From contig NZ_CP048222.1 of assembly GCF_010119975.1 (NCBI RefSeq), positions 6,052,501 to 6,116,500 of the forward strand: 64,000 nucleotides of DNA. Direction: 5' to 3'. The notes under the pieces are model-generated. The model was not told where the DNA came from. It was given only the letters and a program-made list of their open reading frames with translations, and did no database searches. Of the stretch, positions 47,157 to 56,931 are shown in pieces. The DNA comes from Rhodocytophaga rosea (GTDB taxonomy: Bacteria; Bacteroidota; Bacteroidia; Cytophagales; 172606-1). A program made the position numbers and the translations under genes. The number at the start of each line of letters is the position of its first letter. The first letter of the stretch is position 1.

Positions 47157-47570
47157 CTAATTAACTACTTCCCCTTTGATAAATAACTGCATATTCTGGG
47201 CAGTTGTGTTTGCTGTAACAGCAATACTTTTATTGAAAACTCCTGGATTTTTGGCATTGTAAGTAGCTTTGATAAATCCTTTTTTACCTGGCAATACAGG
47301 CTCCTGTGTATAACTGCTCACCGTACATCCGCAGGAAGGCGCCACACTGGTAATTGATAAAGGCGCATTTCCGGTATTGGTAAATGTAAATTCGGCGGTA
47401 ACCGGTGCACCCATCTTGATTTTGCCAAAATCATGTGTAGTTGCTTTAAAATTGATAACAGCTGCTTTCGCTGGACTGGCTGAAGCCACTGGTACCACAT
47501 TTTGTCCATGAGATAAGCCGGCAGATAAGAGCAGGCCGAGAAGGGATAAAGTAAATAAAAGCTTTTTCAT
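47157..47570 (-). CDS. exported DUF1573 protein
   Basis: A 137-residue protein with a signal peptide (…LGLLLSAGLSHGQ, about 22) and one DUF1573 immunoglobulin-like domain (about 40-135). The hallmark is clear: ATTHDFGKIKMGAPVTAEFTFTNTGNAPLSI, then PSCGCTVSSYTQEPVLPGKKGFIKATYN. DUF1573 proteins are periplasmic or surface and common in Bacteroidota. Their function is unknown, but the CGC motif often pairs with transport or assembly genes. Single gene, convergent with the unknown exported protein. Confidence 0.88.
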   Translation of the reverse strand: MKKLLFTLSLLGLLLSAGLSHGQNVVPVASASPAKAAVINFKATTHDFGKIKMGAPVTAEFTFTNTGNAPLSITSVAPSCGCTVSSYTQEPVLPGKKGFIKATYNAKNPGVFNKSIAVTANTTAQNMQLFIKGEVVN

Positions 47571-48257
47571 ATGTTGTTTTGTTAAGTATACTACAAATAT
47601 GAAAAAGCTCTGGTTATGGCTATGTTAACGCCTGGCTAATAATTGTTAATGAAAAGTTAAAGATATGCGAGGGAGTAAATAAGTATAAAAATCTGATCTT
47701 AGCCCTCTCTTCCGGAATAGAAGTATGAGAATATACAGCAAATGTATAAATGAAGTAAACTCACCACCTTCCCTGCATGGAATAAAAGATTATAAGGAGG
47801 AAGGTGAATTAATAAATTGTATATTTTATTGATTTATACACACTTACCAGTTAATAAAAAAGATATGGTATGAAACCAGTTTCGGTAAAATATTTGAATA
47901 AAAAATACCTGATTTTAGGTATTGATTTTAATATTAAATAGTTATACATTACACACAAATATTTAACACTTTTTCCAACACCTTCGCAAAAATGCTTATT
48001 CAAGCTTCACATTAACTTTTTAACTATATTTTTTTCAACAACTATTTTAGTAAATAATTGATTGTCAACGTGATTTACTCAATGTCATAAATCTATATTC
48101 TTGTTCAGACAAACTCAATTAATTTTTTCTAAAATTTTTTTATTTAAGAAGTTACTTAATATTAAAATTTCTGGTTTACTGGAGTAATTTTTGATACAAA
48201 AGTATCTATTGGAAGTCTAAACAATAATCCTAAAACTTATAACAAACCACTACAACC
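47571..48257. other. 687-base AT-rich intergenic region
   Basis: No gene longer than a few dozen residues and no RNA structure is seen. It must contain the promoters of the DUF1573 gene and of the long T9SS gene. The ~250 bases before 48258 are strongly AT-rich with repeated T-runs. Confidence 0.4.
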
Positions 48258-51200
48258 ATGTTCAAAGTATTGAATGGGAAGATACCATTTGAGTATCTGC
48301 CAAAAAAGTTGAGGTATTATCCTGGTAGATACCTTATGCACTTTTTCCAATCTAGAGGAAAAGAAAATCTGCTGCAGCTTATAGCCAAAAAGGCTCAAGG
48401 CTATTCGTTAGCATTATGGATGAGTTTATGCATAGCCTTTTTCCTGATACCCTTACAAAAAACGAACGCACAGGCTCCTCCGGCTGGTTTTACTACTCAA
48501 ACTGTAGTTAGCGGGTTAAATCAGGCTGTTGGGCTTACCTTCAGTAAAGATGGAAACTATATGTTCGTCTGGGAAAAGGGCGGCAAAGCATGGGTAGTCA
48601 GAAACGGAGTAAAAACCCTTTTGATTGATATCAGTGAAGAAGTAGGTAACTGGGGTGACCTGGGTATGCTGGGTTTTGCGTTGCATCCGCAGTTTGATGT
48701 TAATGGGTATTTTTATCTGTTATATGTGGTAGACAGGCATCATTTACTGTATTATGGTACACAGTATTACTCACCTACTACCAACGTTTATTTTAATGCT
48801 ACCATCGGCAGGCTTACCCGTTATACAGCTACGAAAAATGGAACTGGCGATTATGTAGTAAATACTGCCAGCCGGAAAATTTTACTGGGTGAAAGCATAT
48901 CTACAGGTATTCCTAATTTATCTACCTTGCATGGAGCGGGTAGCCTGGTATTTGGTACAGATGGTACCTTGCTTATTTCGGCAGGTGATGGCGGGCATGC
49001 AGCAACGGATTCAGATGTAGGAAATGCAGCTTATGCAACCACTGCCTTAAATAATGGTATTATTCCTCCTCAACAAAATGTAGGTGCTTACCGGGCGCAA
49101 CAACTCGAGTCTTTAAATGGCAAGATTTTACGGGTTGATCCTGAAACCGGTAATGGGGTGCCAAGTAATCCTTTTTATAATGCATCTGCTCCCAGGTCGG
49201 CCCGTTCAAGGGTATGGGCTTTAGGTTTCAGAAATCCTTTCCGTATCTCGCTTATGCCGGGAAGTGGAAGTACGAATCCTGCAGATGGGAAACCTGGTAT
49301 ACTCTATGTAGGCGATGTAGGAATGAACCGGTGGGAAGAATTGAATATTGTTACCGATGCAGGACAGAATTTTGGCTGGCCGCATTTTGAAGGAATGACT
49401 TTAAATGAAGGCGTGAATGGAGATCTTTCCTTTTCTGATAAAAATGTAGAAAATCCCTATGCTCCCAACCCCTTATATGGTGTAAATGGTTGTACACAAA
49501 GGTATTTTAAATTTGGTGATTTACTAAAGCAAGCACAAATCGATCACTCACCAGCTTTTCCCAATCCATGTAATCCTGCACAAAGTGTTCCTGCCAGCAT
49601 CAATACTTTTATGCATACCAGGCCGACTATAGACTGGCGGCATGTATCCGGACCGTCACGAGCAGGTATTTATACTGCAGATGGGCAAGCATCCGTCGTA
49701 AATATTGGTGCCGTAAATTCACCGATAGCCGGGCCGCAGTTTGGCGGTAGTTCTTCGGTGGCAGGGGCATTCTATAGCCGGGATGATTTTCCTGCAGAGT
49801 ATATCAATAGTTATTTTCATGGAGATTATGCAAGCGGATGGATAAAAAATATGGTGTTGGATGAACATAATAAGCCAGTGGCTGTGAAAAACTTTATTAA
49901 CACCGGAGCAATTGTGGTTTGTATGGCTACCCATCCGAACCTGGAAGGACTTTATTATATTAATTATCAAACTGAGGTTAGGAAAGTTTATTATTCCGTT
50001 AATTTGCCTCCTCTTGTAGAAGCTTCGGTTAATAAAACTTTTGGTACCGGCCCGCTTGTAGTACAGTTTACAGGAAGTAATTCTTCAGATCCGGAAGGGT
50101 CTGCGTTAACCTACGAATGGAATTTCGGAGATGGTACCGCGCTAAGTACGCTGGCTAATCCGGCTCATACATATAATGCCCCAGCTGGTGTGCCTACCCG
50201 TTATAATGTAACCCTGAAAGTGAAAGATGCCAGCGGAGCAACTACAACCAATACTTTGTTATTCGTTTCAGTTAATAATACACCTCCTATAGTTAACATT
50301 ACTTCTCCTGCTGAAGGAACCAAGTATTCGCTTGCCTCCGAAACCGATTATATATTAAAAGCAACAGTAACAGATGCACAACATAGTGGCACTGGTCTCA
50401 CGTATCAATGGCAGACCACTCTTCATCATGAGAACCATATCCATCCTGGTCCTATTGTTACACAAATCCAGCCTACGACTACAATTTCCCCGGAAGGTTG
50501 TAATGGAGAAACTTTCTTTTATACCATTACCCTTACAGTAATTGATGCCGCAGGATTATCAGGTACGGATGAAATAATTTTACTGCCAGACTGTAATCCA
50601 ACGCCAGTAATAGTTAATAATATAACGAATCTGGCAGCTACAGCTTTAGATGCACAGGTAAGAGTAAACTGGACAAATCCTGCTAGCTTAGACCAGATTA
50701 TGATTGTAGCCAAAGCAGGCACAGGCATTACTGCTTCGCCTGTAGGAGATGGTTCAGCGTATGTAGCCAGCACTAATTTCAGTAATGGGGGGACCAGCTT
50801 TGACGGAGGAAAAGTAGTTTATAAAGGTACGGCCAGTCCACAGACCATTACCGGATTAACCAATAATACGTTATATTATTTTAAAGTATTTACTAGATCA
50901 GGTACCAATTGGTCGGATGGGATACAGACCAGCTCCACCCCTGTGGCACCAACCGTAACTGTAAGTAATGTAACCAACCTTGCCGCCACAGCTTTAGATA
51001 CACAAGTGAGATTAAATTGGACAAACCCTGCTAATCTGGATCAGATCATGATTGTAGCTAAAGCAGGCGCTTCTATTACTGCTACACCTACTGGAGACGG
51101 ATCTGCTTATATAGCCAGCACTAACTTCACCAATGGAGGCAGTAGTTTTGATGGAGGGAAGGTAGTTTACAAAGGCACGGCTAGTCCGCAAACAATTACA

Positions 51201-52508
51201 GGGTTAACTAATAATACGCTGTATTACTTCAAAGTATTTACAAGAATAGGTACGACCTGGTCCACAGGGATACAAACAAGTGCTACACCTTTTGTACAAT
51301 CAGTTACAGTAAGTAATGTAACGAACTTGGCAACTACGGCTTTAGATGCACAAGTGAGGGTAAACTGGACAAATCCTGCTAGCTTAGACCAGATTATGAT
51401 TGTAGCCAAAGCAGGCACAGGCATTACTGCTTCGCCTGTAGGAGATGGTTCAGCGTATGTAGCCAGCACTAATTTCAGTAATGGGGGGACCAGCTTCGAT
51501 GGAGGAAAAGTAGTTTACAAAGGCACGGCTAGTCCACAGACCATTACCGGATTAACCAATAATACGCTGTATTACTTCAAAGTATTTACAAGAATAGGTA
51601 CGACCTGGTCCACAGGGATACAAACAAGTGCTACACCTTTTGTATCCACTACAACCCTGCCAGCTCCCTGGAAAAACGCAGATGTAGGTGCAGTTGGATT
51701 AGCTGGCAGCGCTGGTTATAGCAATGGCACTTTTACTGTAAAAGGAGCCGGTTATGACTTCTGGACAGCGCCTGATAATTTCCACTTTGTTTACCAGCCT
51801 ATCTCAGGAAATACCACGGTTATTGCCCGTATTGCCAGCATTCAGAATACGGACCCAAATGCCAAAGCCGGCATTATGATTCGTGAAAATTTAACAGCAA
51901 ATGCTTCTTTTGCAGCTACTGTGGTACACCCGAGCGGTAGATTACTTATGTCTAGGCAAGGAACAGGTACACCCAAGTATGTTTATAAAACAGGCAGTGC
52001 GCCGGTATGGGTCAAGCTGGTGAGAAGTGGCAATACTTTTACTTCTTCTTATTCTACCACCGGTACCACCTGGACAACTATTGGTACAGTGACTATTACG
52101 ATGGGTACAACGGTATATGTAGGCATGGCGGTTACTTCCCATAAAACCACTGTACTTAACACCTCTACTTTTACCAATGTAAGTGTAACCGGGCAACCGG
52201 CAGCTACAGCAAGAAAAGATTATGCACCCGAAAATGTGGAACAAAAACTATCTGTTACTATTCACCCGAATCCTAATAGTGGAGATAAAATAATGGTAGA
52301 TATAGCAGGTTTTATACCCAGGGAAAAAGCAGGTGTTTCTCTACAGAATGTGTCCGGGCAAATTGTAGATACCAGCAATGGTACAGCGGATGAAGAAGGC
52401 AATCTGCATCTTACGCTTACGCCTCCCATTCCGTTAAGAGCAGGAGTATATATTATTCAGATTCGATCCGCTACAAGTGTCATCCATGAAAAAGTAGTGG
52501 TTCAATAG
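48258..52508 (+). CDS. T9SS-exported PQQ-type sugar dehydrogenase-like multidomain protein
   Basis: A 1416-residue surface or secreted protein. After a long signal segment (cleavage about 72, NAQA), a six-bladed GSDH/Sorbosone-like propeller (about 78-575) shows typical pieces: GLTFSKDGNYMFVWEK, GFALHPQFDVNGYFYLLYV, LNGKILRVDPETG, WALGFRNPFRI, GDVGMNRWEELNIV. It is followed by a PKD domain (about 590-675), an Ig-like segment (680-780), three near-identical 116-residue FN3-like repeats (788-1135), a DUF1349-like sandwich (1140-1310) and a type IX sorting domain (about 1330-1416, HPNPNSGDKIMVDIAG…). The protein probably oxidises a sugar or binds a glycan outside the cell. PQQ use is inferred from the family only. 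Confidence 0.9.
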   Translation: MFKVLNGKIPFEYLPKKLRYYPGRYLMHFFQSRGKENLLQLIAKKAQGYSLALWMSLCIAFFLIPLQKTNAQAPPAGFTTQTVVSGLNQAVGLTFSKDGNYMFVWEKGGKAWVVRNGVKTLLIDISEEVGNWGDLGMLGFALHPQFDVNGYFYLLYVVDRHHLLYYGTQYYSPTTNVYFNATIGRLTRYTATKNGTGDYVVNTASRKILLGESISTGIPNLSTLHGAGSLVFGTDGTLLISAGDGGHAATDSDVGNAAYATTALNNGIIPPQQNVGAYRAQQLESLNGKILRVDPETGNGVPSNPFYNASAPRSARSRVWALGFRNPFRISLMPGSGSTNPADGKPGILYVGDVGMNRWEELNIVTDAGQNFGWPHFEGMTLNEGVNGDLSFSDKNVENPYAPNPLYGVNGCTQRYFKFGDLLKQAQIDHSPAFPNPCNPAQSVPASINTFMHTRPTIDWRHVSGPSRAGIYTADGQASVVNIGAVNSPIAGPQFGGSSSVAGAFYSRDDFPAEYINSYFHGDYASGWIKNMVLDEHNKPVAVKNFINTGAIVVCMATHPNLEGLYYINYQTEVRKVYYSVNLPPLVEASVNKTFGTGPLVVQFTGSNSSDPEGSALTYEWNFGDGTALSTLANPAHTYNAPAGVPTRYNVTLKVKDASGATTTNTLLFVSVNNTPPIVNITSPAEGTKYSLASETDYILKATVTDAQHSGTGLTYQWQTTLHHENHIHPGPIVTQIQPTTTISPEGCNGETFFYTITLTVIDAAGLSGTDEIILLPDCNPTPVIVNNITNLAATALDAQVRVNWTNPASLDQIMIVAKAGTGITASPVGDGSAYVASTNFSNGGTSFDGGKVVYKGTASPQTITGLTNNTLYYFKVFTRSGTNWSDGIQTSSTPVAPTVTVSNVTNLAATALDTQVRLNWTNPANLDQIMIVAKAGASITATPTGDGSAYIASTNFTNGGSSFDGGKVVYKGTASPQTITGLTNNTLYYFKVFTRIGTTWSTGIQTSATPFVQSVTVSNVTNLATTALDAQVRVNWTNPASLDQIMIVAKAGTGITASPVGDGSAYVASTNFSNGGTSFDGGKVVYKGTASPQTITGLTNNTLYYFKVFTRIGTTWSTGIQTSATPFVSTTTLPAPWKNADVGAVGLAGSAGYSNGTFTVKGAGYDFWTAPDNFHFVYQPISGNTTVIARIASIQNTDPNAKAGIMIRENLTANASFAATVVHPSGRLLMSRQGTGTPKYVYKTGSAPVWVKLVRSGNTFTSSYSTTGTTWTTIGTVTITMGTTVYVGMAVTSHKTTVLNTSTFTNVSVTGQPAATARKDYAPENVEQKLSVTIHPNPNSGDKIMVDIAGFIPREKAGVSLQNVSGQIVDTSNGTADEEGNLHLTLTPPIPLRAGVYIIQIRSATSVIHEKVVVQ
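50619..51662 (+). repeat. three tandem 348-bp coding repeats
   Basis: Units start at about 50619, 50967 and 51315 and encode 116 residues each (NITNLAATALDAQVRVNW…). Units 1 and 3 are identical over 137 bases (50664-50800 and 51360-51496); units 2 and 3 are identical over 87 bases (51210-51296 and 51558-51644). Unit 3 is therefore a patchwork of 1 and 2. Confidence 0.9.
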
Positions 52509-52527
52509 TGTTACACTACTAAATAAC

Positions 52528-52580
52528 AAATCCGGATGTTGCTATTCCTGGTATAACAGGTTAGGACAACATCCGGATTT
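52528..52580 (+). terminator. terminator after the T9SS gene
   Basis: Arms AAATCCGGATGTTG and CAACATCCGGATTT form a 14-bp stem, followed by TATACTTTTTA. It lies about 20 bases after the stop codon. Confidence 0.7.
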
Positions 52581-52644
52581 ATACTTTTTAATTGCGCAAT
52601 TTTCTAATCCGGACTCCGGATAATCACTCATTTACTACGCTTGC

Positions 52645-53700
52645 CTACACCGCTGGTTCCTGCTGGCTCAGGCAATGAAAACTGCCGAGGCCCCATATAA
52701 TATCGGTAGAATCCAGCCCAATTACTTTTCTGTCCGGGAAACATTTGGAGAGAATTTCTAAGGCAACCTGGTCGTTTTTATCCCGGAAGGTGGGCATCAC
52801 CACTGCCGCATTACTGATATAGAAATTGGCATAAGAAGCCGGCAGAATCTGGTCTTCGTAGATAACAGGGGTTGGCAAAGGCAATTCTACTATATTGAGC
52901 TGTTTACCGTTGAGCAGCCGCATTTTGCTCAGTTCTTTCAGGTTATCCTGTAAAATCTGGTAGTTTTCGTCGCTTTTATTGGTTTCTACTACCGTTACTA
53001 CTGTATCGGAATTTACAAACCTGGTAATATCATCAATGTGTCCATCGGTATCATCGCCAATAATGCCTTCGCCCAGCCACAGTATCTGCTGAACGCCATA
53101 AAAATCATGCAAATATTGTTCGATCTGTGCCTGGTTCAGGTGCGGATTCCGGTTAGGATTGAGCAGGCAAGCAGTAGTGGTAAGTAGGGTGCCTTGTCCG
53201 TTAAAATCTACCGAACCTCCTTCCATCACAATACCCGGATGATAGACCGGAATCTGATAGTTTTTGGCGATTAATGTTGGAATAACATCGTCCAGGTCAT
53301 AAGGCGGATATTTATTTCCCCAGGCATTATAACCCCAGTCAACCACCATTTTTTTAATATCCGCTTTTGGATTGATCAGGAAAGCAGGCCCATGATCGCG
53401 GCACCAGGCATCGTTGGTGGGATGCAGAAAAAAGCTGACTTTATTCACATCCACTTCCTGTTCATGCAGATACGAAAGTGCCTGCGCTTGCATGGCTGCG
53501 TCGCCTACATTGATGCACACCTGTTCACCGGCCGCCACTTCTTTTACAAAATGGCTGTAAATAGAAAAAATACTGTCTAACTTACCGGGCCAGGAAGCTT
53601 CTTTATGCGGCCAGCTCAGCCAGGTAGCACTATGTTTTGCCCATTCAGCCGGGAAATAATAGCCCAGAGCGGCAGGAGTATCGGGAGTATATTGGGTCAT
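52645..53700 (-). CDS. aguA: agmatine deiminase
   Basis: AguA hydrolyses agmatine to N-carbamoylputrescine and ammonia, the first step of the arginine-decarboxylase route to putrescine. The ~351-residue protein has the guanidino-group modifying fold: PAEWAKHSATWLSWPHKEASWPG (about 12-34), DAWCRDHGPAFLI (about 92), DWGYNAWGNKYPPYDLDD (about 115), MEGGSVDFNGQGTLLTT (about 147), IDDITRFVN (about 205) and the nucleophile Cys in LGSFHCLSQQEP (about 345). The open frame extends to 53748, but the extra 16 residues derive from an intergenic palindrome; ATG 53700 is the true start. It follows aguB in the same direction. Confidence 0.94.
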   Translation of the reverse strand: MTQYTPDTPAALGYYFPAEWAKHSATWLSWPHKEASWPGKLDSIFSIYSHFVKEVAAGEQVCINVGDAAMQAQALSYLHEQEVDVNKVSFFLHPTNDAWCRDHGPAFLINPKADIKKMVVDWGYNAWGNKYPPYDLDDVIPTLIAKNYQIPVYHPGIVMEGGSVDFNGQGTLLTTTACLLNPNRNPHLNQAQIEQYLHDFYGVQQILWLGEGIIGDDTDGHIDDITRFVNSDTVVTVVETNKSDENYQILQDNLKELSKMRLLNGKQLNIVELPLPTPVIYEDQILPASYANFYISNAAVVMPTFRDKNDQVALEILSKCFPDRKVIGLDSTDIIWGLGSFHCLSQQEPAV

Positions 53701-53715
53701 GGAAGTTCGTTGTTG

Positions 53716-53763
53716 GTTATTCGCTATTAGTTGTTCGTTTTCGAACAACTAATAGCGAATAAC
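53716..53763. repeat. 22-bp perfect inverted repeat between aguB and aguA
   Basis: Arms 53716-53737 and 53742-53763 (GTTATTCGCTATTAG… and its exact complement) with a four-T loop. It lies between aguB's stop and aguA's start on the minus strand. It could attenuate aguA or be a REP-like repeat. Confidence 0.7.
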
Positions 53764-53767
53764 TAAA

Positions 53768-54652
53768 TTAATTTTCTTCGTCAATAAAACGTTTGGTAAT
53801 GGGCTGGTAAGAATCTATCCGGCGGTCACGCAGGAAAGGCCAGTGTGTACGGTAGCTATCGGTTTTGTTCAGGTCAATATCCTGTACATGCACTTCTTCC
53901 TGGTCATGGGAAGCTTTGTATAGCAGCTTGCCGAATGGATTGGCAACAAACGAACCACCCCAGAATTTCATCGGGCCTTCGTCGCCTACCCGGTTTACAG
54001 AAACCACATGAATGCCATTGGCTACCGCATGTGAACGCTGAATGGTTTGCCAGGCATTATACTGCTCGGTATTAGTGTCTACCTCCTGGCTCGAAGCCCA
54101 TCCGATAGCAGTAGGATAAAACAGGATTTCTGCATCCATCAGCGCCGTAATTCTGGCTGCTTCCGGATACCACTGGTCCCAGCAGATGAGTACGCCGATC
54201 CTGGCAAATTTAGTCTGGAATACTTTATAGCCTAGATCGCCAGGCGTAAAGTAGAATTTTTCGTAATAGCCCGGATCATCGGGAATGTGCATTTTGCGGT
54301 ATTTGCCTAGGTATTTTCCGTCTGCATCAAGTACAGCCGTAGTATTGTGATAAATGCCGTTGGTGCGTTTTTCAAACAACGAAGCAATAATGACTACGCC
54401 CAGTTCGGCGGCTACCGCTGACAAAGCTTCGGTAGAAGGACCAGGAATGGGTTCGGCAAGTTTAAAATTTTCGTAATCTTCCACATCGCAGAAATACAGG
54501 GAAGTAAACAGTTCCTGCAAACAAATGATCTGGGCACCTTTGGCGGCGGCCTCCCGTACTTTGCCAATGGCTTTCTGTAAGTTCTCTTTTGGTTCTTTGG
54601 TGCAGGACATCTGAACAAGTCCTACTTTTACCAGTTTGGATGGTGTGCTCAA
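53768..54652 (-). CDS. aguB: N-carbamoylputrescine amidohydrolase
   Basis: A nitrilase-superfamily amidase of 294 residues that releases putrescine, CO2 and ammonia from N-carbamoylputrescine. The Glu-Lys-Cys triad is visible: Glu in CLQELFTSLYF (about 47), Lys in KYRKMHIPDDPGYYEKFYF (about 120) and Cys in VLICWDQWYPEAAR (about 157). It is followed by aguA, so both steps from agmatine to putrescine are encoded together. The start is TTG: a stop codon directly precedes it and no upstream ATG is in frame. Arginine decarboxylase is not in the window. Confidence 0.94.
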   Translation of the reverse strand: MSTPSKLVKVGLVQMSCTKEPKENLQKAIGKVREAAAKGAQIICLQELFTSLYFCDVEDYENFKLAEPIPGPSTEALSAVAAELGVVIIASLFEKRTNGIYHNTTAVLDADGKYLGKYRKMHIPDDPGYYEKFYFTPGDLGYKVFQTKFARIGVLICWDQWYPEAARITALMDAEILFYPTAIGWASSQEVDTNTEQYNAWQTIQRSHAVANGIHVVSVNRVGDEGPMKFWGGSFVANPFGKLLYKASHDQEEVHVQDIDLNKTDSYRTHWPFLRDRRIDSYQPITKRFIDEEN

Positions 54653-54814
54653 TTATGAATGAATAATTGGTTTAATGTGTTCAAAATTAATTTCTTAGAC
54701 CAGATAATTTGCTACATATACTATTACTTATCTGTCAATGTATATAGTGATATAAGGCGTATATAGTTCCATTGCAAAGCCAATATTTTACCTGATTTGG
54801 GAAAAAAATATACT

Positions 54815-55504
54815 TCATTGCTGGTGCGTAATCAGTTGCAATCTGGGCTTTTTTTCTCCCGTTGCATTGCCTAAAGAATCAGTAAGCAGGATGGTATAAT
54901 TATTTTGCCGGGTAATTTTTAAATTATACACAGTATTAGGTATAACAACGCCTTTCTGGCGAAGTCTGAAAGTATAGTAGGAGGAGGTATCGGTAGAAAC
55001 GAATGCAGTTATTTTTCCGAATGTTTGCTTTGTAAAAAGGGCATCCGTTCGGCCACTTACCATTAAATCAATTTCTGCAGTTTTATCCGGATACAGATTC
55101 ATAAAACGCACATTTGCTTTGCCGGCAGCAGGTTTTATTATTGCATCCTGATAAAAATACAATCTGCCTACTTCCGGAGTTTGTGTAATGTCTTTGGTAA
55201 TATAAGCTGTAAAGTAACTAAACTCTGGAACATAGAAAGTATCCTCTTCACTAGGTTCGGAATATTCCGACAGTTTCACGGATACCATCCTTCGGCCTGC
55301 CCGTATATCCCGGTAGGAAGTAGTAAAAGTATCATAAACCAATGGTTTGGTATTTAGCGGTTGTCCATCAAACAGGAGGGTGGCTTCATTGCTTCCTGGT
55401 AAGGCATTGATAAAAATGACTTTGGATATAGCAGGCTCTTCTTTCCAGTTGGAACAGGCGGAAATAATAAGCAGGGCAAGAAAAAACACAATCTTAAAAC
55501 GCAT
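54815..55504 (-). CDS. DUF4397 lipoprotein
   Basis: A 229-residue lipoprotein (MRFKIVFFLALLIISAC, Cys about 17) with a DUF4397 beta-sandwich. The pattern is clear: VIFINALPGSNEATLLFDGQPL (about 29-50), YRDIRAGRRMVSVKL, FTAYITKDIT, then ANVRFMNLYPDKTAEIDLMVSG (about 128-149), consistent with two related halves. DUF4397 proteins are periplasmic or surface lipoproteins whose role is unknown. It is a separate gene on the minus strand, divergent from the aminotransferase gene. Confidence 0.85.
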   Translation of the reverse strand: MRFKIVFFLALLIISACSNWKEEPAISKVIFINALPGSNEATLLFDGQPLNTKPLVYDTFTTSYRDIRAGRRMVSVKLSEYSEPSEEDTFYVPEFSYFTAYITKDITQTPEVGRLYFYQDAIIKPAAGKANVRFMNLYPDKTAEIDLMVSGRTDALFTKQTFGKITAFVSTDTSSYYTFRLRQKGVVIPNTVYNLKITRQNNYTILLTDSLGNATGEKKPRLQLITHQQ

Positions 55505-55708
55505 TGGCAGTAAATAAAAATTTAATGATTCATCTCAAAACGGCATCAATCATTCAGCTTTCTGGCAAGGCCAGCAAAGGTACAAGGCTAATTTAAATTG
55601 AGAAACACTTTGCTCAATAAACTAGAGCGCCCCAGAGAAATCGCCATAAAATCTTCTTTCCCTCGCACATTTCTTTTTACTTTACAAGTACTATATACGA
55701 CACCACCT

Positions 55709-56803
55709 ATGCAAGCAGAGCAACATCTCCCGTTTGAACTTCCCCCGGTTACATTTTATCCAGGACCTTCCAAGGTGTATCTGCAACTGAGCCGGTATAT
55801 GCAGGATGCTTTTACACAAGGTATCCTGAGTATTAACCACCGGAGTGCCACTTTTATGGAAATCTGCCGGAAAGCCATTGAGCATACCCAGGCGAAATTA
55901 AATCTTCCGGACGGGTACAAAGTGCTGTTTGTTTCTTCTGCCACCGAAAGCTGGGAAATTATAGCCCAGTCTCTTATTGGCCGCAAAAGTTTTCATCTCT
56001 ATAACGGCGCTTTCGGCCAGAAATGGATGGAATATACACAAAAGATTCACCCAGCTTCCAATGGCTTTCAGTTCGATGTAAACCAGGCGCTTTCTCCAGA
56101 TGATATACAGGTGCCTGCCGATGCAGAATGTATAGCCCTTACACAAAATGAAACTTCCAACGGAACACAGGTTTCGAATGCAATCATTACACAATTTAAA
56201 CAGAAATACCCGCATATGCTGGTGGCGGTAGATGCCACTTCTTCACTGGGAGGAATTAAACTGGATTTTATAGCCGCCGACATCTGGTTTGCTTCGGTAC
56301 AAAAATGCCTGGGATTACCTGCCGGTCTGGGCTTACTTATTGTTTCTCCCAGGGCTATGGAAAGAGCCAGAGAGATTGGAGATAATACCTATTACAATAG
56401 CCTGCTGTTTATGGCAGAAAATATAGAAAAATACCAGACGCATTATACGCCCAATGTACTCAATATTTACCTGCTCATGCGGGTGATGGAGGAAGTGGAA
56501 GATATCAGTATTATTGACAAACGTACCCGGCAGCAGGCACATGCGTGGTATCATTTTTTTGAAAAATATACCTCTGTTTCTCCAATAGTGACCAATACTG
56601 CCGTCCGCTCGGATACGGTGATTGCCATTGGGGCAGATAAACAGCAGATCGCTTTTATTAAAGAAAGAACCAAACAGGCTGGCATTATAATAGGCAATGG
56701 CTATGGCAGCTGGAAGGAAACAAGTTTCCGGATCGCTAATTTTCCGGCTATCAGCCTGCAGGAAATCCAAGATCTGCAACACTGCCTGGCCGGGGTTTTG
56801 TAA
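55709..56803 (+). CDS. class V aminotransferase (SerC/alanine-glyoxylate-like)
   Basis: A 364-residue PLP enzyme of the class V group. It has the N-terminal FYPGPSKV segment, INHRSATFMEICRKAIE (about 40-56), VLFVSSATESWEIIAQSLI (about 70-88), LTQNETSNGTQV (about 140), VAVDATSSLGGIKLD with the cofactor-binding Asp (about 173-187), and the Schiff-base lysine in WFASVQKCLGLPAGLG (about 200). It resembles phosphoserine aminotransferase of the Bacteroidota type, but assignment of the serine pathway rests on family resemblance. The frame opens 37 residues earlier; ATG 55709 is the natural start. Confidence 0.85.
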   Translation: MQAEQHLPFELPPVTFYPGPSKVYLQLSRYMQDAFTQGILSINHRSATFMEICRKAIEHTQAKLNLPDGYKVLFVSSATESWEIIAQSLIGRKSFHLYNGAFGQKWMEYTQKIHPASNGFQFDVNQALSPDDIQVPADAECIALTQNETSNGTQVSNAIITQFKQKYPHMLVAVDATSSLGGIKLDFIAADIWFASVQKCLGLPAGLGLLIVSPRAMERAREIGDNTYYNSLLFMAENIEKYQTHYTPNVLNIYLLMRVMEEVEDISIIDKRTRQQAHAWYHFFEKYTSVSPIVTNTAVRSDTVIAIGADKQQIAFIKERTKQAGIIIGNGYGSWKETSFRIANFPAISLQEIQDLQHCLAGVL

Positions 56804-56931
56804 GCAGAAACGAGTAAGGATGAAAAAATGCACACAAAACTTCCCTGTATAACTTTATTAATTGGAGCGGATGAGTATTTGAAATATTTCATATAGGAAG
56901 TGATACCTGTTTTTATGCAAAATTTTAGCTG

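Noticed and set aside
50619-51662. Possible CRISPR or satellite array because of strong repetition
   Set aside because: The repeats are 348 bp, coding, in frame and encode FN3-like domains; there are no spacers.
53701-53748. N-terminal extension of agmatine deiminase
   Set aside because: The extra residues are encoded by one arm of an intergenic palindrome; the family start is at 53700.
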